Shown here: piece after piece, positions 9,908 through 20,204 of the stretch
How the letters are laid out: the number at the start of each line of letters is the position of its first letter
How positions within the stretch are numbered: position 1 is the first letter of the stretch
Source: Diploptera punctata
Taxonomy: Eukaryota; Arthropoda; Insecta; Blattodea; Blaberidae
Direction: 5' to 3'
DNA length: 64,000 nt
Assembly: GCA_030220185.1 (NCBI GenBank)
Contig: JASPKZ010007299.1
Span: forward strand, 744,001 to 808,000
The notes under the pieces: model-generated
What the model was told of the DNA's origin: nothing
What the model saw: only the letters and a program-made list of their open reading frames with translations
Databases searched by the model: none
Made by a program: the position numbers and the translations under genes

Positions 9908-9966
9908 GGGGAACTACAAGCCTCAAGACCACGGCCAACAGCCCGGAAATCTTCTACAAGATCACC

Positions 9967-10140
9967 ATAGAAGCAAAGGTTTCATAGCAATTGGTCGCTG
10001 AGAATTACAATGTATATAAGAGAAAAATTTGCATTTAGATCAGAACTCGCCCCAATAACTCAGATGGTAGAGCACTGGCCTAGAAAGCAAAGGTCCCGGG
10101 TTCAAGTCTCGGTCTGGGCGAACATTTTTTTCTCTTGAAA
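9967..10140 (+). repeat. Rep-T copy, right part with tRNA-like core
   Basis: Resumes the Rep-T copy interrupted by PLE-1. The core at 10049-10119 has an A box (ACTCAGATGGTAG), an anticodon arm CTGGC-CTAGAAA-GCAA lacking one base, a B box GGTTCAAGTC and an acceptor 3' strand TCTGGGC. A T-run (10124-10131) follows, as a Pol III terminator would. The body resembles tRNA-Lys, but the anticodon position reads AGA. Confidence 0.8.
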
Positions 10141-10544
10141 TATAAATATTTTCAAGTATTCACATATACAGATAACCAAATGATGAAGTTAAATAACTAA
10201 AACTAAAGGTTTATGTATGAGATTTCTGTCAACAAAAATTCCTAAAAATACACAAAGCAGCTGTTCACACATTGTACAATTAAATTAGAACCTAGGTTCA
10301 TTGGCAGAGATGAATGAAGTTATTTCTATTTGCCACTGCAAAACTTTGATAAGGTAGCAAGAATCATTTTTTTAAAAACTCAAAATTAAAATTTGAAGTC
10401 AATTTTTTTCCTAGCAGAACTTACAATTTGGGAAAAATCTACATACAAAAGAACAAGGAGAAAATGTTTTGACTAACATGTAACAAATTACATTTCTATT
10501 AAATGCATTAATAATCTCCAAAGTTACTCTATTAAATAACTCAC
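10141..10544. other. Intron 3, no recognised element
   Basis: AT-rich intron between the Rep-T copy and exon 3. Open frame in the minus direction past the exon 3 donor is read-through of the intron. Confidence 0.5.
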
Positions 10545-10722
10545 CATTTGCTCTCTGGAACTGCACTGCAGCCTTCTGACATTCCTGCTGTGCTCTCTTC
10601 GCCACTTCAAGAGAGTCATAGTAAGGTCGAGCACGCTCGATGCAGCTACCTAGTTTCTTGCTTAACAACTTCAATCGACGTGTTGATTCATTTAACAGAA
10701 GTCTGAATGTTGTATTCGCTTC
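10545..10722 (-). CDS. SH3BP5: SH3BP5 homologue, coding exon 3
   Basis: 178 bases between a TTTATATAG acceptor and a GTGAGT donor. Reads EANTTFRLLLNESTRRLK, then KLGSCIERARPYYDSLE and AQQECQKAAVQFQRAN, plus one base of the next codon. It aligns with the SH3BP5 segment containing the K-x-G-x-x-x-x-x-x-x-P-Y pattern and the QxAxxxFQRA heptads, the family's coiled-coil core. The frame is open and joins exons 2 and 4 in phase. Strong donor consensus. Confidence 0.95.
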
Positions 10723-11054
10723 CTATATAAACCATAAAAGTTTGACTGAATACAATTTTTATCTACAATGAAATATTACAAACTACAAGTGCAGCAAGTT
10801 AATTTCCAATGACATAGCAATATGTCAGTGTATAAGATAACACTAAGTTATAAACTAAGGTTATGGAGGTAAATTTAACACGACTCAGCTGGAATTTAAC
10901 TTCAGTTAAATTAAGAAAAAATGAAATGTTCACCCACCATTTAAAAGAATTAAAAAAGACAGGTTAGATAAACAGATAGACAAAGAAAATGAATCAATTC
11001 TTCAAACTTTACTTCATATTAGCCCTCTCATCTGATGATTATATTATTAATTTT
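10723..11054. other. Intron 2, donor-distal part
   Basis: AT-rich intron immediately upstream of the exon 3 acceptor. No repeat recognised. Confidence 0.5.
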
Positions 11055-11145
11055 CATATATCTCAATGATAGATAAATCATATTTGAAGAGAAAAATTAT
11101 ATACTCAGACTGGGACTCGAACCCAGGATCTTTGGCTTTCTAGCT
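11055..11145 (-). repeat. Rep-T 3' part, minus
   Basis: T arm and trailing flank of Rep-T on the minus strand (CCCAGTCTGAGTATATAA). It stops at the anticodon region, where it is joined to a plus-strand Rep-T at 11146. Confidence 0.7.
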
Positions 11146-11785
11146 GCCATTTGCAAGATAGAAGCAAAGGTTTCATAGCATTTGGAGCATGGCAATTAAC
11201 AGCGTATATAAAAGAAAAATTTGAATTTGTGTTTAGATTGGATCTCGCCCAGATAGCTCAGCCGGTAGAGCATTGGCCTAGAAAACCAAAGGTCCTGGGT
11301 TTGAGTCCCAGTCTGAGCATATAATTTTTCTCTTCAAATATGATTTATCCATCATTGAGAGATGTATGAAATGAATAATATATACATCGAAAGAAGCCGT
11401 ACTTTATAATGTAATTTAAAATTCCCAAATAAATGTCTTCTTAATAAAGAAGCTGCCATTTACAAGATAGAAGCATCCATCATTGAGAGATGTATGAAAT
11501 GAATAATATATACATTGAAAGAAGCCCTACTTTATAATCTAATTTAAAATTCCCAAATAAATGTCTTCTTAATAAAGAAGCCGCCATTTACAAGATAGAA
11601 GCATAGGTTTTGTAGCATATAGTGCGCAGGAATTAACAGCGTATATAAGAGAAACATTTGCATTTAGATTGGAACTTGCACAGATAGCTAAGTGAGTAGA
11701 GCATTGGCCTAGAAAGACAAAGGTCCTTGGTTTGAGTCCCAGTCTGAGCGTATAATTTTTCTCTTCAAATAAGACTCTTATCTAA
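11146..11785 (+). repeat. Rep-T tandem array with two tRNA-like cores
   Basis: Head-to-tail Rep-T units of about 310 bases. Cores at 11247-11318 and 11678-11749 are each 72 bases with a recognisable cloverleaf: A box TAGCTCAGCCGGTAG in the first, anticodon arm TTGGC-CTAGAAA-ACCAA, B box GGTTTGAGTCC, then TTTTT. Between them sits a partial unit without the core (11453-11580). The join of each unit is AAGAAGCTGCCATTTACAAG-like. Confidence 0.8.
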
Positions 11786-11975
11786 ATTGGTTAATATGGG
11801 ATCAGGTGTAAAAATACAAATTAAATTTATTTGATAAAGTACCTAATAGGTAGGGGTGAAGGTTTTTTGCAAATTTGATATAGTGCAAAATATTCATAAA
11901 GATTTGTGCTCTTGTATTTTACTTTTTAATGGCATGTTACCGACGTCTTATTTTTCTGAATTTTGATATTCCTAA

Positions 11976-12195
11976 TGAACAAAATTAGATTTCGAAGTTT
12001 ATAAATTCAACCATAGATGGCAGCACAGAAGATGGTGACAATAGAAGACTTGAAGGCGGAAGAATTTCATCAGTCAGAGTTTTGACTGAAGATGGGTGAG
12101 ACTTCACCCAAAACCATGGTTTTGTGAAAAGCACAAAATTTACGAGGCGAGTTTTCAAAAATATTTTCTCCAATGAATTTAAATAACTCTGAATA
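11976..12195 (+). repeat. PLE-2 3' tail, solo
   Basis: Matches 17340-17490: AGATGGCAG, then CTGAAGATGGGTGA and ATATTTTCTCCAATGAATTT. It begins and ends close to where the PLE-2 tail does, without coding sequence. Confidence 0.6.
12086..12120 (+). ncRNA. Hammerhead-like core in PLE-2 tail
   Basis: CTGAAGA (canonical CTGANGA), T, stem GGGTGA/TCACCC with a GACT loop, then AAAAC. The stem is perfect and differs in sequence from the other copies; only the G of GAAA is changed. Confidence 0.45.
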
Positions 12196-13204
12196 GTTAA
12201 AGTTTAGCCTGAAACAATGACTGCAGCGAGAACTTTCAGAGGCACGAGGGTCTCTTCAGGGCGTATTTTAGATTGAGCTTATTTCTGGGTTCTACCGATA
12301 TGAAGGACAAGGAATTTGATGATCAGTAACAATGAGTTGTGTAATTAATTAAAAAGGGTTAATTTTGTTAACCACTTATGAACAACACAATACACAACAA
12401 ATTAATAATATCTTGAAGGGTACTTGAGCAAATCTAGACTTCCCTAGTATATTTTACATACGACAGACTAATTCACACTTTTATGTAATAATATGGGAGC
12501 AACAGGCTCCTCTGAATACTCGTAATATGATAAACTAGCCCACTCTGTTTTCGTAAGGTAGCCACTGGCCACACTGTATGTACTCGTATGGGCCACACTG
12601 TATGTACTCGTATGGGCCACCAGCCACAATCCGTGTGTGTATGAGCTACTAACCACACTGTGGGTATGTATGAGCTACTAACCACAATGTGTTAACAATA
12701 AAATTTCTCGGCCTTTTATATTCATTTCCCAAGGAAGTTTTAAAATTGGCTCAAGTATTCCTTTTAACAAAATTTACTGTTTTGCAAATTTGACCATATT
12801 CAACACATCAATCAAATTTACACTTTTATAATAAACATTAGTTTCGCTTCGCTAGGTACATGTACCTGCCAACCCTTGAGTTACCGTTAACCACTGTATA
12901 ACAAAAGCTTATTGTGTGGTCCCAAATAATAACCAAATTAATTCTAGGAATTACTAATGCTACATGACATAAGACTATATGGGCACAAACTTAACAACGA
13001 TTAAACGTCATATTTTTAACTTTACCAGTATATGGCAAAACCATTTATGAATCTTTAAACCATGTGACATCCATTGAAATTAAATAAACAATGAGCTATG
13101 ATATTAAAATTGTATCTTGTATTGCAGTCATAACATGGAATATCAGAGACAGATGGAATATCCCCCTAACAGATGTTTCTGGAATCAGTAACATATATAA
13201 ATCA
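12196..13204. other. Intron 2 stretch with a short tandem repeat
   Basis: Holds a local repeat at about 12560-12690: GTATGTACTCGTATGGGCCA twice, and two variants of a CACACTGTGGGTATG unit. It creates two overlapping open frames of 62-70 codons with repetitive content that I do not accept as genes. The rest is unrecognised. Confidence 0.5.
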
Positions 13205-13600
13205 TATTTGAAGAGAAAAATTATACACTCAGACTGGGACTTGAACCCAGGACCTTTGACTTCCTAGGCCAAGACTCTACCGACTGAGCTATCTGACCAG
13301 GTTCCAATCTAAATGCAAATTTTCTCTCATATACGCTATTAATTCCTGCACACCAAATGCTAAGAAACCTTTGCTCCTATCTTGCAAAATGTGGTTTCTT
13401 TATTAAGAAGACGTTTATTTGGGATTTTTTACATTACATTATAAAGCCAGTATGGCTTCTTTCGATGTTTTTATTCATTTCATACATCTCAATGATGGAT
13501 AAATCATATTTGAAGAGAAAAATTATATGCTCAGACTGGGGCTTGAACCCAGGACCCTTTGGCTTTCTAGGCCAAGATTCTACCGACTGAGCTATCGGTG
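13205..13600 (-). repeat. Rep-T tandem dimer, minus
   Basis: Two minus-strand tRNA-like cores, 13227-13299 and 13529-13596, about 300 bases apart, joined by the same flank as at 11146-11785. The second has lost its 5' acceptor strand. Anticodon arm near TTGGCCTAG-AAA in both. Same unit length and order as the plus-strand array. Confidence 0.8.
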
Positions 13601-13885
13601 TTAGAAAGTCTATTCTGATTATCTTACTTCCTGTTACTCATTTGGCTGTTATCTGTGGGAGGATAATGAATGGAATGAGCAATGACCTTGTACTTTGTAT
13701 AATTACCTTATCCAACATACCACAATCCTATCTATGTTGGACAGCTCATGTACTGCATCACAAAGAAGTAAATAATTATCTTTATAGTAGATTATATTTT
13801 TTGGTCAATCTAGAATAACCCCTTGGACTCTTTAATCACTTTATTCATTTATTATTTTGCTTTCTTCTTCATCTCAGATAAAAAT
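13601..13885. other. Intron 2, no recognised element
   Basis: No coding sequence or shared repeat noticed. Confidence 0.4.
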
Positions 13886-15430
13886 AACAATACTTTTTTG
13901 CATGATTGTGTGTTTTGTTGTACTTACAGCAATGGCTACCATGATTCCAAGTTCAACTTCTAACATTTTGGGGTTGCCACCCTAAATCTTTCTTCTTCTT
14001 CCTTCCAAGTATTAGGCCAAGGCCTGTTATGATCCTATAGAAAATTTTCCCTCCAGCGTTTCATAGGACGGCCCAGAGATCTTTGTCCTCTTGATATATA
14101 ATTATAAACAGCTTTGGGGATCCGATTTGAAGTCATTCTTTCAAGATGGTGTTTCCAATTTAGTGGTATTGTTTAATATATTCCAAAATTGGTGTAGTCT
14201 TCAATTCTTTTAAGATATCGGTGTTCCTTTTCCGATCCCATCTGATGTAACCCACTGTTCTGCGCATGAATCTCATTTCACAAGCTTTTATTATGCTTTC
14301 ATGTTGTCTTTTTAGTGTCCATGCTTCACTACCATAGGTCAACAGTGGTCTAGCCAAAGTGTTATATAAACGTAATCTGGTGTTTTTTTGTACAAGGGAT
14401 GGTTTCATAACTTGATTAATAATTCCCAAACTTGTATTATAACTAGTACATTTTTCAGAGATATCCTTTTCATTCCAGATAGAGAGATAATATCCAAGAT
14501 ATTTAAACTGATTAGATCTCTCTAAAATTTTATTCTGGAGACAGATTTTACTTTGTATGGGGTCTTTCCCATGAAATGCCATAATTTTAGTTTTGTTAAT
14601 TGATATTTCCATATTAAATTTGGCAGATATTTTTTGTAAATTATAAACTGATCGTTGCAAATCATTTTTGGAAAGTGCCAGAAGCGCTAAATCATCTGCA
14701 AAAAGAATAGCATCGAGTTTGGGGAACTCAGATCATGTAAGAATTTAAAGGTCGAACAGACCTATTATTTAAGCTTCTACACCTAACAATATTCTTAATC
14801 CTATTGTTTGGTATATATCCCCGTTGTGTTTTCCTCCATTCGTTTATTATTCTATTCATATATATAATGAAAAGCACCGGTAAAAGTCCACATTCCTGGG
14901 AACTATACTGTAATATTACATATTACAAACACGCATATGAGAAGTAAAACCACTGCCCTCTATGTATACTACATACAATGTATATACAAAAAATATCCAA
15001 AGGTAGTGTTAATATACATTATACGAAACAAATCATTGCATTTTAAATACACCAAACTTTATTTGCAACAATACAAAACAATAAATACATACTTGCTGCC
15101 ATTTTATCACCAATTGGTATCACGACTTCCTGTTATTTTATGACTAATTGGTCTCATGACCTCCTGTTGTTTCAACTAATAAATATTGCCCACTCTGTTA
15201 ACGTTAGTTAATTGTTTATAATGAATGCAAATATTTCCAAAGATGTTATTATTTTACTATTATTTATTATTTTGAAAACACCATCGCGCAAAAAATAATG
15301 TACAATGCACGTTTATGAAGTGTTTTACAGAATCTCGGAAATTAAAAACCTCGCTATCACTCAGTTTTTAAACATTTTCCTCGATTCTGTAGAAACCACT
15401 TCCCAACTTCGCATCATAATATACTATTTG
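13886..15430 (-). repeat. Rep-R copy 1, interrupted by LINE-Q
   Basis: The reverse complement of 14890-15430 and then of 13886-13990 matches 50787-51380 (for example CGAGGAAAATGTTTAAAAAC, ATAAAATGGC, GGCAACCCC, GCCATTGCTGTAAGTACAAC). The LINE-Q relic at 13992-14888 splits it, so Rep-R is the older insertion. No protein recognised. Confidence 0.75.
13992..14888 (-). pseudogene. LINE-Q reverse transcriptase C-terminal fragment
   Basis: A 166-residue frame (14660-14160) covers the region after the YADD motif: MEISINKTKIMAFHGK, FKYLGYYLSIW, LLTYGSEAWTL, MRFMRRTVGY. The LYGSEAWTL-type block and a basic tail are shared by RTE/CR1-type elements. Upstream sequence (to 14888) continues the reverse transcriptase in broken frames. 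The 3' end is CCTTCCAAGTATTAGGCC as at 2022. Confidence 0.85.
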
Positions 15431-15778
15431 CATTTTTGAAACCAAGGGAATCTATTTTGCAGGACTATGTATACTGCTTTGACTTCTCCTTCAAAGTAAG
15501 TATGTGTGTTCCTTCTAATGGGTTTATAAAATGAGTAAAACTGGAAATACCTAATGCTCCAGCCCATTCATCTTTGTTAGACAATCTGAATGTGTGTGTC
15601 CATTCTTGTGTGAGATATTTATTTAAGGTTTCTACTCCAATCCAATAGTAAATTTCACGGATTCATTTTAAAGGGTAAGTAATTTCAATGCATTTAAATT
15701 CATAGGAGAAAAATTTTGTGAAAAATTTACAAGGTGATTTAAAAAAAAATTCTCTGATGAATTAAAATGATTATTACC

Positions 15779-16021
15779 TCATAATATTTTTCTCAACATT
15801 AATTTCAATGCATCTTCTATACATTTGGAATTTATTACTGAGAAAATATCATCAACATATCTGTACCAACATTTAGATATCCATAAATTAGCTTTGGTGA
15901 TGTGACATTCTAGATAGCCCATAAACAAATTAACAAAAAATGGCAAAAATGGATTGCCCATCGCCAAACCCGAAATCTGCTTATAAAATTTTCTGTTGAA
16001 GATAAAGAAAGGAATGTCCAT
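15779..16021 (-). pseudogene. PLE-2 reverse transcriptase fragment, minus copy
   Basis: 80-residue frame with ISGLAMGNPFLPF (the GLAMGNPLSP-type motif), LFMGYLE and WYRYVDDIFSV, the catalytic YxDD. This pattern is typical of Penelope-like elements. Truncated on both sides. Confidence 0.85.
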
Positions 16022-16385
16022 AGAAAGTTTTGTTAAACTTATACTCTTCTATTGTCTCTGTTTTTAATTTTGGGGATATAAGTACTTTTTTTCAAAATAT
16101 TCAAAATTTTTCCACTTGGGATACGGTACTCGAATACTTTGATGATGTTTATTTGTTTCCAAGTATCCCAACAGGGCAAATGTTAAATATTTTGAAAAAA
16201 AAAAAAAAAGGCTAATTTCCCTAAAATTAAAAAAGAGACAAACAAGAGTACATAAGTTTAACAAAACTTTGTATTGACAATTCTTTCTTCACTTTCAAAG
16301 GAAAATTTTATAAGCAGATTTTGAGTTTGGTGATGGTCAATTCACTTTCACCATTTTTGACTAATTTGTTCATGGGCTATGTAGA

Positions 16386-17323
16386 ATGTCACATCACCAA
16401 TGCTCATCCATGTTATTAAAATATTGGTACAGATATGTTGATATTTTCTCAGTAATGAATTCCAAATATATAGAAGATGCATTGAAATTATTTAACTTTC
16501 AAGATGAATTTCTGAAATTTACTATTGAATTGGAGAAAAATAACCAAATTCCGTTTTTGGACCTGAATATAATTAGGAATAAACAGCAACAAAAATATCA
16601 AATCAATAAACATAGGAAAGATACCCATACAGATAATTACATTAAATCTTCAGTTTTTAATCATATTGCACATAAACATGCAATATTCAACAGTTTAATA
16701 TACATATTAACAAACATTCCATTAATTGAAGAAAAAATTTAAGAAAGAATACAATCACATTTTAAACATATAGCTATGTTAAATGGTTTTGGAAAGAAGA
16801 TAATAATACATACTTAAAGAAGGTCAAACAACAAAAGACTTAAAGAATACACCACCCTACAACCAGATTTACAAGAAAGAAAGAAAACAATTCAAGAAAA
16901 TTACTTACCATCATGAAACACAGAAAATTAAAAAAGGTATTTAACAAATTCAATATTATATTGGCATCGATTAACAAATTTAGCCTGGATAATCTACTAA
17001 TAACTAATAAAAATGTACATGTCCCAGATAGTAAAAAATTTAAGATTTATCAAATCAGTTGCAAGAAAGTATATTTAGGAAGAAGTAAAAGGAATTTGGA
17101 AACTTGTACGAAAGAACACTTTGGAAATATTAAAAATGACAAAATTGAAAAATCGGCAATTGTGACTCATAGTTTGCTTGAGAATCACAAAATTGGAAGA
17201 GAAACTAAACTTTTAAAACATGTAGAGAAGCCTTTGGAATTAACAGTTTGGGAAATGATATACATTGAAAAGAATAAATATAAAGCCATGATTTTTTTTA
17301 AATTCCCGATGAGCAAAACTTGA
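16386..17323 (+). pseudogene. PLE-2 reverse transcriptase end plus GIY-YIG, plus copy
   Basis: Frame 16386-16742 has WYRYVDIFSVMNSK: compared with the minus copy one Asp codon of YVDD is deleted, so the active site is lost. It continues with IPFLDLNI and THTDNYIK. After a stop at 16740 and broken sequence, 16913-17323 gives the endonuclease: KIYQISCKKVYLGRSKRN, then TKEH and VTHSLLENH. The stop precedes the tail at 17340. Confidence 0.85.
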
Positions 17324-17399
17324 TCAAGTTAATAAAATCGACACCAGATGGCAGTTCATAAGATGGTGTTAACGGCAAAATTTCAACAGTTGGAGTTGA

Positions 17400-17436
17400 A
17401 TGAAGATGAAGGTGAAATGACCTTTGAAACTGGTAT
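17400..17436 (+). ncRNA. Hammerhead-like core in PLE-2 tail
   Basis: ATGAAGA, T, stem GAAGGT/ACCTTT with loop GAAATG, then GAAAC and TGGTA. The first core base is A instead of C. A two-base helix III (AC/GT) can form before the candidate cleavage position after GTA. This tail directly follows the PLE-2 coding region, which ties the motif to the element. Confidence 0.45.
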
Positions 17437-17579
17437 TTTGAAGACACGCAACTTTATGTAGTGAGATATAAAAACATTTTCTCCAACTCATTTATAAATT
17501 TGAGATATATAGCAGGAGATACAAATTTAGGTAAAATACAGAAATAAGATAACCAAATATGAAAAGATTGTGTAAATAT

Positions 17580-17760
17580 ATGAAAGAAAGAAAATAAAGG
17601 TGTTTCCAACATCTTCAAAGAATGGCACCAGAAAGAATTCCAAAAATAATATTGGACTACTGACCAAGAGGAATATGGCACACAGGAAGACTGAGGACGA
17701 GATGAAGAGAGGGCCGAATGGGCTTATAAGCTCAATTCTGGAAGCTGATGATGAGATTTA
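17580..17760 (+). pseudogene. LINE-Q type 3' fragment
   Basis: Broken frames give HLQRMAPERIPKIILDY and GIWHTGR, matching the basic C-terminal HxxRMxxxRIPxxxLxYxPxGRRxxGRP block of LINE-Q type elements at 45120-45230. It ends in a GATGATGAG-type tail. Confidence 0.65.
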
Positions 17761-18213
17761 ACTTTCCTGTATGCATATGGAAAAATTACTATGCTGTACA
17801 ATATAGCAATACCACAAAGATGGCATGTAATGGAAACAAATGGGCCATACCATGCATCTAGTTATAAAAATGTATTTTCTTTTAAAGATTCACTTAATTA
17901 AAACTGTTAAATTTTATTACAGTATATGTTATATCAATATATCTATATTCTTGAACTATTAAAACATAATAATTTTCTGCAACAGACATTATGGAACTTC
18001 TTTTTTTAGTATTGCATTTCTCATCATTTTATCACCTTGGACACCGGACGTATAACATGTCACAAAGTAATCATGTCATATCGTTTCATTTCATTTGCAT
18101 TCAGTATTAAATAATATATGTAGAGTTTCAAAGTATCAAAAATAACTTATGTAACTAATATGAAAGTGTCTTTTGCAAACTTGTTTTGAAATTCAGATCT
18201 AGCTTTGTTTATC
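17761..18213. other. Intron 2, no recognised element
   Basis: AT-rich, unrecognised. Confidence 0.4.
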
Positions 18214-18215
18214 TA

Positions 18216-18897
18216 ACGGGCTTCCAATACAAACCCGGACCGGCCTCACGGGGTTTCACCCGTCAGGCAGCGCTCTCTCCTCGTCCATATTTCACTCTGC
18301 CAGCCGCTCGTCCTTGAACTAGTCAGTTTACTATCATTCGACAAGATGAGACGTCAGCTGACATTAGAGCAGCACATTTATGTGTGTAAATGTTATTATA
18401 AATACGAATCAGCTCGTCGTGTTCGTGAGGAATTTATTCGGAACTTCCCTGGACAATTACCTCCTTCCAGATCGACAATCCACGATCTTGTGACTAAATC
18501 TGAGACCACTGGTTCAGTACAAAATAAGAAACACACGCGAAGGCATACGGTTCTCACTGAAGAAAAATTAGACGAAATTGGCAAAAATTTGGAACGTTCA
18601 CCACAAAAATCATTACCGAAATTAGCACAACAAGTTGGGATTTCAGTATCTTCTGCACATACAGCAACAAAATTGTTAAAACTCAAACCTTACCGAACTA
18701 CAGCGTGTCAATCTAAATGTGTTTACTCGGTATAATGCCTGTTTAACTGCGGGAGGACAACATTTCCAGCATTTTCTATAAGGTAAGAAACAGTTCAAGG
18801 ACGGGTGGCAGGCAGGGTGAATTGCAGGAGGAAGAGACATCACTGTGTGCCGGGTGAAACTCCGTGAGACCGGTCCGGTTTTATATTGGAAGCCCAT
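18216..18897 (+). mobile_element. Mariner-type transposon, internally deleted
   Basis: Starts ACGGGCTTCCAATACAAACC at 18216 and ends with its imperfect complement at 18897, each abutting TA (18214-18215, 18898-18899). The inverted similarity extends about 110 bases (to TCCTTGAACT on both sides). At 682 bases it is about half a normal mariner, and the DDE part of the transposase is gone. Confidence 0.88.
18346..18735 (+). CDS. Transposase N-terminal HTH protein, catalytic domain deleted
   Basis: 129 residues from ATG at 18346. The N-terminal DNA-binding half of a mariner-like transposase: RRQLTLEQHIYVCKCYYK, then LPPSRSTIHDLVTK, NKKHTRRHTV, RSPQKSLPKLAQQVGISVS (second helix-turn-helix) and LLKLKPYR. 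The family normally continues for about 200 residues with the DDE nuclease; here KLKPYR is followed by a short unrelated end (CQSKCVYSV) and a stop. The frame itself has no lesion. It could still make a DNA-binding protein that recognises the terminal repeats, but expression is unknown. Confidence 0.75.
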   Translation: MRRQLTLEQHIYVCKCYYKYESARRVREEFIRNFPGQLPPSRSTIHDLVTKSETTGSVQNKKHTRRHTVLTEEKLDEIGKNLERSPQKSLPKLAQQVGISVSSAHTATKLLKLKPYRTTACQSKCVYSV

Positions 18898-18899
18898 TA

Positions 18900-19190
18900 T
18901 AAACATCTCCCTTAAATGCAAAAAGTATCACATTCTCTACTAGTACACATATATCTATTTCAGATAATCCTCTTTCTTGTTAGTGAACCAGTTTAATTTT
19001 TATCCTAACAAAGGAACAAAAATACATTACATGAATTTAAGTCAGGTTTACGGTGAATATTTTTTACATGCACATATCTTCTTCATATAATCTTGTATCC
19101 CCATTCCGGGATTTGAGATACTACATGCACATATATCAATGTTAATTAAATACTATAAGTTAATAAGCTAAGCACTATTTTAACACTCAC
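18900..19190. other. Intron 2, acceptor-distal part
   Basis: AT-rich intron downstream of the exon 2 donor. No element recognised. Confidence 0.4.
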
Positions 19191-19253
19191 ATCCAGTTCC
19201 GTCTCTAGTTTGTTTATTTCATCTGTGGCATTATTCAGTTTCTCCAATTCAAT
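19191..19253 (-). CDS. SH3BP5: SH3BP5 homologue, coding exon 2
   Basis: 63 bases, phase 0 on both sides, between a TTGTTTACAG acceptor and a GTGAGT donor. Encodes IELEKLNNATDEINKLETEL plus Asp, the direct equivalent of the ELEKLNQSTDDINRRETELE stretch in vertebrate SH3BP5. Both splice sites fit consensus well. Too short to appear as an open reading frame by length alone. Confidence 0.95.
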
Positions 19254-19526
19254 CTGTAAACAAAATAATCTACATTAGTAAAATTTAAAAGAAAACATTT
19301 TTTCTTTCCTATGACTTCAACACAGTATTAATAGAATTTACAATTTCATTTTATTTAGCTCTCACAATTATTTTGAGTCGGACAAATATTTTTCTAATAC
19401 GCAAATAACAACAGTAACTTAGGATTTTCTTAACAGCTGGCATTGTTTTATACACAGTGTATGAATACAGAAAATTATTTATTTAAAAAAATTCATGGGA
19501 AGTCACATGATTAGGTAAATACTAAT

Positions 19527-19970
19527 CTTCTTCTTCTTCACAGTTTAGGCTTATTTACTAGCCTGTTCCGGCTCCAAATTGCTGCTCTTTCCATCTTTTC
19601 CTTGGTCTTCCCAATAGTTGTATGCTGCTTTTGGTATTCTATTCTCAGTCATCCTTGCCAAGTGTTCTTTCCAGTTTGTTCTGTATTTCTCTATTGTTGA
19701 ATTTAATTCCTCTATTTTTAGTTGTTGTCTTATTTATGTGTTATGTCTTTGTCTGTTCTTAGATATCCTGCTATTGGTCTGAGGAATCTCATTTCAGCAG
19801 CTTGTATCCTGGCCGGTTCTTGTGTTGTCACTGTCCATGTTTCGGATCCATAAGTAATAATAGGCACTGCCATTGTCTTGTATAATTTCATTATACTAAT
19901 AGAATACAAATAAGAATCAAATACTTCACACCCCATCTCATAAAATATGCTTCTCTCATCCAGCATGCTT
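19527..19970 (-). pseudogene. LINE-Q type reverse transcriptase 3' fragment
   Basis: Minus frame 19966-19730 has YKTMAVPIITYGSETWTV, then AAEMRFLRPIAGY, the post-RT block of RTE-like LINEs. It is more diverged than the 2022 and 13992 copies. The 3' end is a CTTCTTCTTC run at 19527. Confidence 0.75.
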
Positions 19971-20204
19971 TGAAAACCTTAATTTTTATCATGAGTCTGA
20001 ACTGAGCCGTTAATATCAATTTTTTTTCTCATGCTACCTAGTGAAGGCTGAATAGACTTCAAGATCAAATCCTGCTTGACAGTAACTTCAAAATTTAGTG
20101 TTCTGTCCTTGTTCTTCTGAAAGTAAATCACATAACATAAGAAAAAATATATACATTCAGAAGAACAAAGACAACCATGAATTCTAAAATCCTTGCAAGC
20201 AAGA

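Larger units (their letters stand above)
8145..9966. mobile_element. PLE-1 insertion: head-to-head inverted Penelope-like pair
   Basis: Two 5'-truncated copies of one Penelope-like family meet head to head: one on the minus strand (8145 to about 9200), one on the plus strand (about 9250-9966). Both outer ends are the element 3' end, and the whole is flanked by an 11-base duplication ATAGAAGCAAA (8134-8144 and 9967-9977). So the pair arrived as one insertion, into a Rep-T copy. Coding is the C-terminal part with the GIY-YIG endonuclease. Confidence 0.88.
15520..17490. mobile_element. PLE-2: head-to-head inverted Penelope-like pair
   Basis: A minus-strand copy (15520 to about 16090) and a plus-strand copy (about 16190-17490) are joined head to head. 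The junction arms are alike: 16022-16090 is the reverse complement of about 16190-16275, including TTAACAAAACTTT and AAAATTAAAAA. The roughly 100-base centre itself holds a hairpin (CTTGGGATAC/GTATCCCA). Both copies start in the reverse transcriptase. The plus copy runs to the GIY-YIG and tail; the minus copy stops soon after YVDD. Confidence 0.8.

Noticed and set aside
11247..11318. Functional tRNA-Ser(AGA) gene
   Set aside because: Anticodon position reads AGA, but the body is type I with a five-base variable loop, unlike tRNA-Ser, and the core recurs in dispersed and tandem repeats.
12468..12685. Frames with TSTYSVAHTSTYSVA
   Set aside because: Short tandem repeat of GTATGTACTCGTATGGGCCA; no gene features.
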